NCBI GenBank assembly: GCA_030063045.1
Contig: JAQSEB010000014.1
Coordinates: 1,178,001 to 1,242,000 of the forward strand
Length of the DNA stretch: 64,000 nt
Source: Pratylenchus scribneri
Taxonomy: Eukaryota > Nematoda > Chromadorea > Rhabditida > Pratylenchidae
Direction of reading: 5' to 3'
The notes under the pieces were generated by a model, which saw nothing but the letters and a program-made list of their open reading frames with translations, ran no database searches and was not told the DNA's origin. The first letter of the stretch is position 1, and every line of letters begins with the position of its first letter. Positions 59,801 through 64,000 of this stretch are shown here, piece by piece. Made by a program: the position numbers and the translations under genes.

Positions 59801-61894
59801 TTTTCTCGCCGTAGTGAGTCGGTTTCATCCATCTCTTCACTGGAAAGTGCCGAACACATTGATCGGGCGGTCCACAATGTTTCCTCCCTTCAATTGAACA
59901 TTGCGGAAGAGGCAATTGCCCAGGTTGAATTTAATAACATAAATTTTAATTAATTAATATTTTAAGTTACTTCATTTGCTCAATGATCCAAGCAATCGGC
60001 AATATTTATCCGATCGAATTGAACTCACTTTGAGAGAGGTAGAAAATAATTTAAAATTAAATAATATTTTTAATTAGATTGTCACTCAAATTTTCCACAT
60101 CCGAGGCCAACATCTTGAACAATTGGAAACAGCCAAAGAGACGGAAACGGCTGGTGGTGAACCAAGTCCGAGGGCAGCGGCCAAAGAGGCGGAATTGGAG
60201 GAATTCATGCGCTCCATTTGCAACTTTCTCACAACGGTTTTTATTCGAATAAAATTTTTAAGGCATTTTAAATTTATTTTAGCTTACAAAAGACTCAAAT
60301 ATGATGCAAAAAATCACCGCGGATGCACTTCGAGTCTTCATTGATGCCATCCTCTGCCTGATTAATGACAATCGATTGAAGAATTTGAACATCCTGGTAA
60401 AATTGAATCAAAAAATATTTAAAATAATAAATATTACACAGATTTTTAAATCCCTGAACGCTATTGCCGTTCGTCTCTGTGAAGTGCCCAATCCAAACAG
60501 TTCTTTTGTTGCATTGATGAAATTGATCAGCAAATATTTGGCCCAACAACCGGAAAGCAAAATGAATGAATTGTTGAGTAAATGCATGATAAGGCATGCG
60601 GTAAGAATAATTTAAATTTAATATTCAAAAAAAAAACATTTTATTTAAAAGGGTATTCTTTCTGATTCGTCCATCGTCGATCAAATTGATCCGCCAACAG
60701 TGCTCGAGCCAATCCATCAATTTTATTCGCGCTTTTATGTGCTCAATGAGAAACAACAAGTCGATGACAAAGTCAAGGAAATTGTGAAAGTGCTCAGCAT
60801 TTACATCCAACGACTGGTGCTGAACAAAAGATATTCGGTTAGTTTATTATGGGCTCAAAAATATCTGTTAGACTAGCGCCTTTCCCAAACTAGCTTGGTC
60901 GAAATGCTATTGGTTTTGCATATAACTCAAGTATTAAAAACTAGCTTCCCAAATAATACTAGGGGGGATTAGTTTAAGGTTAGGCTTTTGCAAATAGAAT
61001 TGAGCTCGAGGTTTAGAAAGGCTTATAGAAGAAAATTTTAGCAAAATATCATTAAAGGTTTATTTAGCCGAATGGAGACCCTTCTTGATAGAAAAATTTA
61101 GGTCACGGGTTCGAACCCGCTTGAAGGACAATGATTTTTTCTGCTTTGATTTTCACTTTTTTTACTTTTTTATGTAGTATTCTATAATTCAATTCTAAAA
61201 ATACAATAATTCAATGAGAAAAAGAGATAGTAAAACGCACTAATATCACCAAAAATTCCACATTTACAACCAATTTATTTTAGATTCTCAACCACCTCTA
61301 CCAATTCCCGGAGAATTCCCACATTGTTAACTACGTTCGGCGATGTGTTCGAGCAATTGGCAAAAGGTCGCCGGCAGCGGATGAGTCGAAAATGACCGCC
61401 ACCGGTGGAACGATGGATGCAAGTCAAATGGGCGGCCAACAAACGGGAATTACCGATGAATTGGAGAAGCTGTTTGGCCGCATTTCGGAGGATCTTTTTG
61501 GCGGAGCGGTTGAAGAGCTGTACAATTTGATGGACATTCATCCGGAACAAAGTGGAAATTTTGAAGCATTGCTGGCAAAATGTGAATATGCCTGCATTGT
61601 GCGCAAAGCATTCAACGAAATTCGTCAATGTCGACTGAGGAAGGAACAAGTCCAACCTGGGTAATATTTAATTTTTGAGTTTTTTTTAAATAATTTATTT
61701 TAATTAGAATTTGCGTTCGCCGTGTACTCCCTGAAGATGTTCGAATGTTTTTGGATCACACAAAGCAAATGGAAGAACGAATTGATGAAATTTCGTCCAA
61801 ACTTCAATTGAATGGAATCTCACCGACCCAACAAACTAATCAACAGCAGAAGGGAAGAGGAGGAGGAATAAATTCGCAGAAATCAACGCCATAA
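53807..61894 (+). CDS. zyg-9: ZYG-9/XMAP215-family microtubule polymerase with three TOG domains
   Basis: Binds tubulin and drives plus-end growth at centrosomes and spindles. My model has 23 exons summing to a multiple of three, about 1451 aa, close to C. elegans ZYG-9. Three TOG domains each use the same exon set: one with PVDIMKKLPKDL and GSKKW-ERKEAL, then exons of 198, 168 and 138 nt (54043, 54295, 54503; 55748, 55994, 56205; 58508, 58749, 58957). All three resemble TOG2 of other family members (DPWELLDPV, LNEQLGSKKW, DANINCAALAAKN, RNKFGPHAASV). Linkers are Gln/Ser-rich. From 59139 onward come a basic Ser-rich linker, a Gly-rich segment and a helical C-terminal domain (59967-61660; EELYNLMDIHPEQSGNFEALL), the region that binds TACC-family proteins in relatives. 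Introns hold three SINE-like copies, an acidic-codon repeat and a 1.3-kb palindromic element. Confidence 0.5.
55095..55480. repeat. GAA/GAT-rich simple repeat in a zyg-9 intron
   Basis: Purine-rich repeat of GAAGAAGATGATGAGAATGA-type units filling the middle of the intron between 55036 and 55747. The same intron is only 44 nt long in TOG cassette 1. Open frames of Glu/Asp or Lys/Met in this stretch follow from the repeat and are not exons. Confidence 0.5.
55590..55735 (-). mobile_element. tRNA-derived SINE-like copy 1
   Basis: On the minus strand it reads AGGTCTTAAGTTCGAAACC, then GAGGACAATATTTTTTTC and GGGCTTGGTTGTCACTTTTA. The first part is a degenerate tRNA B-box (GGTTCGAAnCC-like). The same order of blocks is found at 57785-57960 and 61045-61240. 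Confidence 0.5.
56380..57683. mobile_element. 1.3-kb palindromic element with GCTTAATTGTCCCTC ends
   Basis: The left end GCTTAATTGTCCCTCAAAAT and the right end ATTTTGAGGGACAATTAAGC are exact complements. The inverted arms extend about 120 bp with repeated GGGGCTGAATTTT and ATCAAATTTTCCT blocks. The interior has tandem units with GGATATAGGGGGATTAA and GACTCGGAAGGCCACTAGAA (56580-57060), and a diverged inverted copy of those units (57190-57420). There is no transposase frame. It sits in the zyg-9 intron between TOG2 and TOG3. I could not see a clear target-site duplication. Confidence 0.5.
57785..57960 (-). mobile_element. tRNA-derived SINE-like copy 2
   Basis: On the minus strand it reads AGGTCCCGGGTTCGAATCC (a good B-box), ACTCGGTAGACACTATTTTT, TCTGACTTGGTGTCCACTTT, then ATTCTATAATAC and a CACACTAATAAGTACC tail. 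It lies in the same zyg-9 intron as the palindromic element. Confidence 0.5.
61045..61245 (+). mobile_element. tRNA-derived SINE-like copy 3
   Basis: TAGCCGAATGG fits an RNA polymerase III A-box, and 34 nt later GGGTTCGAACCC fits a B-box. After it come GAAGGACAATGATTTTTTCT, TTTTCACTTTTTTTAC, ATTCTATAATTC and CGCACTAATATCACC, matching the order in copy 2. The tRNA-like head lacks a foldable acceptor stem, so I treat it as a SINE, not a tRNA gene. It is in the zyg-9 intron 60838-61283. Confidence 0.5.
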
Positions 61895-62530
61895 AAAGAC
61901 AATTCTCCTCCTCCCAAACCTCATATGTGCCTATATTATATTTAGACATTTTTCCGGGCATTTTTATACCCATCAATTTTTCTGTTTAATTTTGTTTGAA
62001 GACATCCAATATTTTAATTCCAAGCATGATATATTACCTATTATTTAATTCTATTGGCATCTCCTCGCTTCGATCAAATATATTCTCATTACCATAGATA
62101 TTTCCCTCAATAATTTGGAAACAATCATCTAATGGTGTTTTTTTTTGTTTTATAAAATGATATTATTTGACCTAAATTGACTTGAATAAAAATTAAAAAT
62201 ACAATAAAAATCAATTGGGTTTAATTTGGATGATGATTGTATGGCTTTAATATATTGGTGATATCATCTCCCCTTTTTGGATGGATGAATGTTTTTTCGC
62301 GGCGGCTTTAGTCATCCCTTCGGTTGGCCATCATTTGCTTTTGGTCATTTTAAAAAATATAAATTCATTTGCCCCATTTCCGAACCCATCTCTCCAATCA
62401 AAACAGCAGAATTTGCTTCCGAAACAATAAATTCATTTAATTTTCCCTTTTAATTTACTGTTTAATCCCATTATTTTTAATTAAAATGTGTTCAAAATAT
62501 TCCGAAAAAGCATTACTTTCTTTCAGCAAA
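61895..62530. other. zyg-9 3' flank; no gene
   Basis: It contains the zyg-9 3' UTR with AATAAA-like words near 62185-62210 and AT-rich spacer. It ends in TTACTTTCTTTCAG directly before the next gene's ATG, a good candidate trans-splice acceptor. Confidence 0.5.
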
Positions 62531-63081
62531 ATGAACTGCATTTATTCGATCCTTTTTTTGTTGGCATTCCCCGCTGAATTTATGGGAAATTCCCTTCAAT
62601 CGAATTCCGTTGTTGCTTCCGATGAAAGTGAAAAGGCGAAACATTTGTTGGTGGATGCCGAAGAAATGGGAAATGAGACAAAAAATGACACCAAGAAGAT
62701 CGAGACCGTCCATCAGTTAGAATTAATATTTATGTGAAACCAGACCAAAAAATGAATTAAAGGAATGTTCAAAATTGGAACAAATTGGGCCATCATGAAC
62801 AAATTCTGCTGGTAATTGTTGTTGTTTTGGCCAATGTTTTGTTCATTTCCTTCCTCTTCCTTTGCTATTTCCTTTATCGTCGCCGGCATCGCCGCCAGCA
62901 ACAAAATCGCGGGGCACAAATTCTGCTGGGAAATGGGAATAACAACGACAACGAGGCCTACGGAATTTTTATTCGCATGAAGACTCTGGAAAGCCGTGTG
63001 AAGAAGAATCAGGAGCAGCAGCAGGAGGAGAAGAAATTGGAGCAGCAGCAGAACGATGAAATGGAGATGGAGAATGCCTAG
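62531..63081 (+). CDS. Small single-pass membrane protein, unknown family
   Basis: Two exons (62531-62713 and 62762-63081, approximate) join in phase to about 167 aa. A signal peptide is seen (MNCIYSILFLLAFPAEFMGN), then a short acidic ectodomain with NET and NDT glycosylation sequons, a transmembrane helix (QILLVIVVVLANVLFISFLF), a basic stop-transfer YRRRHRR, and a Gln/Glu-rich coiled-coil-like tail ending in MEMENA. I chose the ATG at 62531 because TTTCTTTCAG just upstream looks like a splice-leader acceptor. An ATG at 62486 would add 15 residues before the signal peptide. No family is recognised; a type I surface or endomembrane protein is inferred. Confidence 0.5.
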
Positions 63082-63389
63082 AGGAATAAATGATTGATGA
63101 AGGGAATTTAATTTATTATTTTTTATTTGAACAAAATCAAATCAAAGTTATGACAATTTTGTGATTTTCAATTTTAATTTTAATTATTCAATCTGGTTTT
63201 AATTAAATATTTAAATGGGACTTGTCCGAAAAGAAATTATGATAATGTGTACGATTGGTCGACCACATGCAAAAATACAAAATTTTCAAAGTGAATTTGA
63301 AAACTAGTAAAGAAAAGACTGTTTTAATATTTTGATATTCTAATTTTTAAAAATGAGTGGGGAGTGAACACAAATGCACGGAAAATATT

Positions 63390-63446
63390 CTTGAATTCTC
63401 GGAAACTGAAAGCACCATTAATTCTCGGAAACTGAAAGCACCATTT
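63390..63446 (+). repeat. Tandem 27-bp direct repeat upstream of the chemoreceptor
   Basis: AATTCTCGGAAACTGAAAGC plus ACCATT occurs twice in a row, ending about 130 bp before the ATG at 63573. ACTATATAATATGG follows and may serve as a TATA element. The repeat may be a regulatory site; this is inference. Confidence 0.5.
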
Positions 63447-63572
63447 CCACTATATAATATGGATGGTCAAAATTTGAATTTAATAGCAAAAGTGTGAACA
63501 ATTCCAATTCAATTTTTCATCCACCCACACTTCATTCATTATATACAGTTAACTATTTCCCTAAATAATTCC

Positions 63573-63962
63573 ATGGATTTTGTTGTTTTTCTGGAATGGC
63601 TCCATTCATTGAGGAATCCAATTATTTATGCGTCTGCCTGTTTTGGCATTCCCTCATTTCTGCTCTATTGCTCGGAAGTGGTCCTTATTTTGTGCCGTCC
63701 TCAATTCCATAATTCATTTTATGCCCTTTTCTTGATTCGTTCTTTTCCCGATTTGGCCATAGTTTTAGCCGGCTATGCCTGGTTTAGACTTCCATCAATT
63801 CTCGGCGATCTCCTCCTTCCTTTCTACCAATTATTGCCAAGATGGTTTTTGGCCTTCATTGTGTTTATTTTACATTACACATTTGAGGCGGACAATTTGG
63901 CAACAATGTTCATCCTTTTGAATCGTCTCACCGCCATTGCATTGCCATTACGCCACGAAAAT
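63573..63962 (+). CDS. Serpentine chemoreceptor, Srg-like (partial, cut by window end)
   Basis: First exon of a seven-transmembrane receptor of the nematode serpentine family. About 130 residues with three to four hydrophobic helices: IIYASACFGIPSFLLYCSEV, FYALFLIRSFPDLAIVLAGY, WFLAFIVFILHYTF, then NLATMFILLNRLTAIALPLR, which holds the family's N-R-x-x-A-I/x-x-P pattern at the end of TM3. The GIPS-x-x-LY pattern in TM1 fits the Srg superfamily (Srg/Srv/Srx), but I cannot fix the subfamily. The exon ends in phase at GAAAAT with GTATGC as donor. The rest of the gene is beyond the window. Expected role: sensory detection of soluble cues. Confidence 0.5.
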
Positions 63963-64000
63963 GTATGCAAATTTATTTTATTGACAGAATAAAATGATAT

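Noticed and set aside
61092..61125. Possible tRNA gene (GGGTTCGAACCC)
   Set aside because: No matching acceptor or anticodon stems could be folded. The segment matches two other dispersed copies and is better explained as a SINE head.

Overview
The window looks like nuclear DNA from a nematode, most likely a tylenchid (plant-parasitic, cyst-nematode-like) species. The reasons are very short AT-rich introns (mostly 40-60 nt), some apparent GC-AG introns, a WAGO-type Argonaute, a ZYG-9-like TOG protein, a nematode-type globin, a serpentine chemoreceptor, and many minisatellites and short inverted-repeat elements. The species assignment is inference. Gene models below were spliced by hand from reading frame, splice consensus and phase. 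Exon edges may be off by a base or two and terminal exons are the least certain.

Layout. About 1.1-17.8 kb (minus) holds one large P4-type ATPase (phospholipid flippase) gene of about 26 exons. Its introns carry a 2.5-kb 30-bp satellite and several copies of two inverted-repeat (MITE-like) families. A second minisatellite (18.8-19.5 kb) separates it from a globin-like gene (19.7-20.9 kb, minus). At 23.0-24.5 kb (minus) is a small disordered protein with a PP1-type KVRF motif. At 28.2-32.5 kb (minus) is a BED zinc-finger protein with a segment resembling hAT-transposase-derived proteins. From 32.5 to 42.7 kb the sequence is gene-poor, G-rich on the plus strand, and has a cluster of long poly-G tracts all on that strand.

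The right third is gene-dense: a GFRP-like regulator of GTP cyclohydrolase I (42.8 kb, plus), a histone H2B pseudogene (44.0 kb, plus), an F-box/FBA glycoprotein-type ubiquitin ligase adaptor (44.8-46.1 kb, minus), a mucin-stalked type I membrane protein (46.5-48.4 kb, minus), a WAGO-type Argonaute (49.5-53.3 kb, plus), a ZYG-9/XMAP215 microtubule polymerase with three near-identical TOG cassettes (53.8-61.9 kb, plus), a small single-pass membrane protein (62.5-63.1 kb, plus) and the 5' part of a chemoreceptor (63.6 kb to the window end).

The genes do not form an obvious pathway. The strongest structural themes are repeat biology (four minisatellite arrays sharing a TTTGTGTTT core within 17 kb, two MITE-like families in flippase introns, three tRNA-derived SINE-like copies plus a 1.3-kb palindromic element in zyg-9 introns) and duplication (TOG exon cassettes, a 0.24-kb repeat bracketing the H2B and F-box loci, tandem duplications near 25 kb). 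I saw no CRISPR array, operon of defence genes, or other clearly new multi-gene system.
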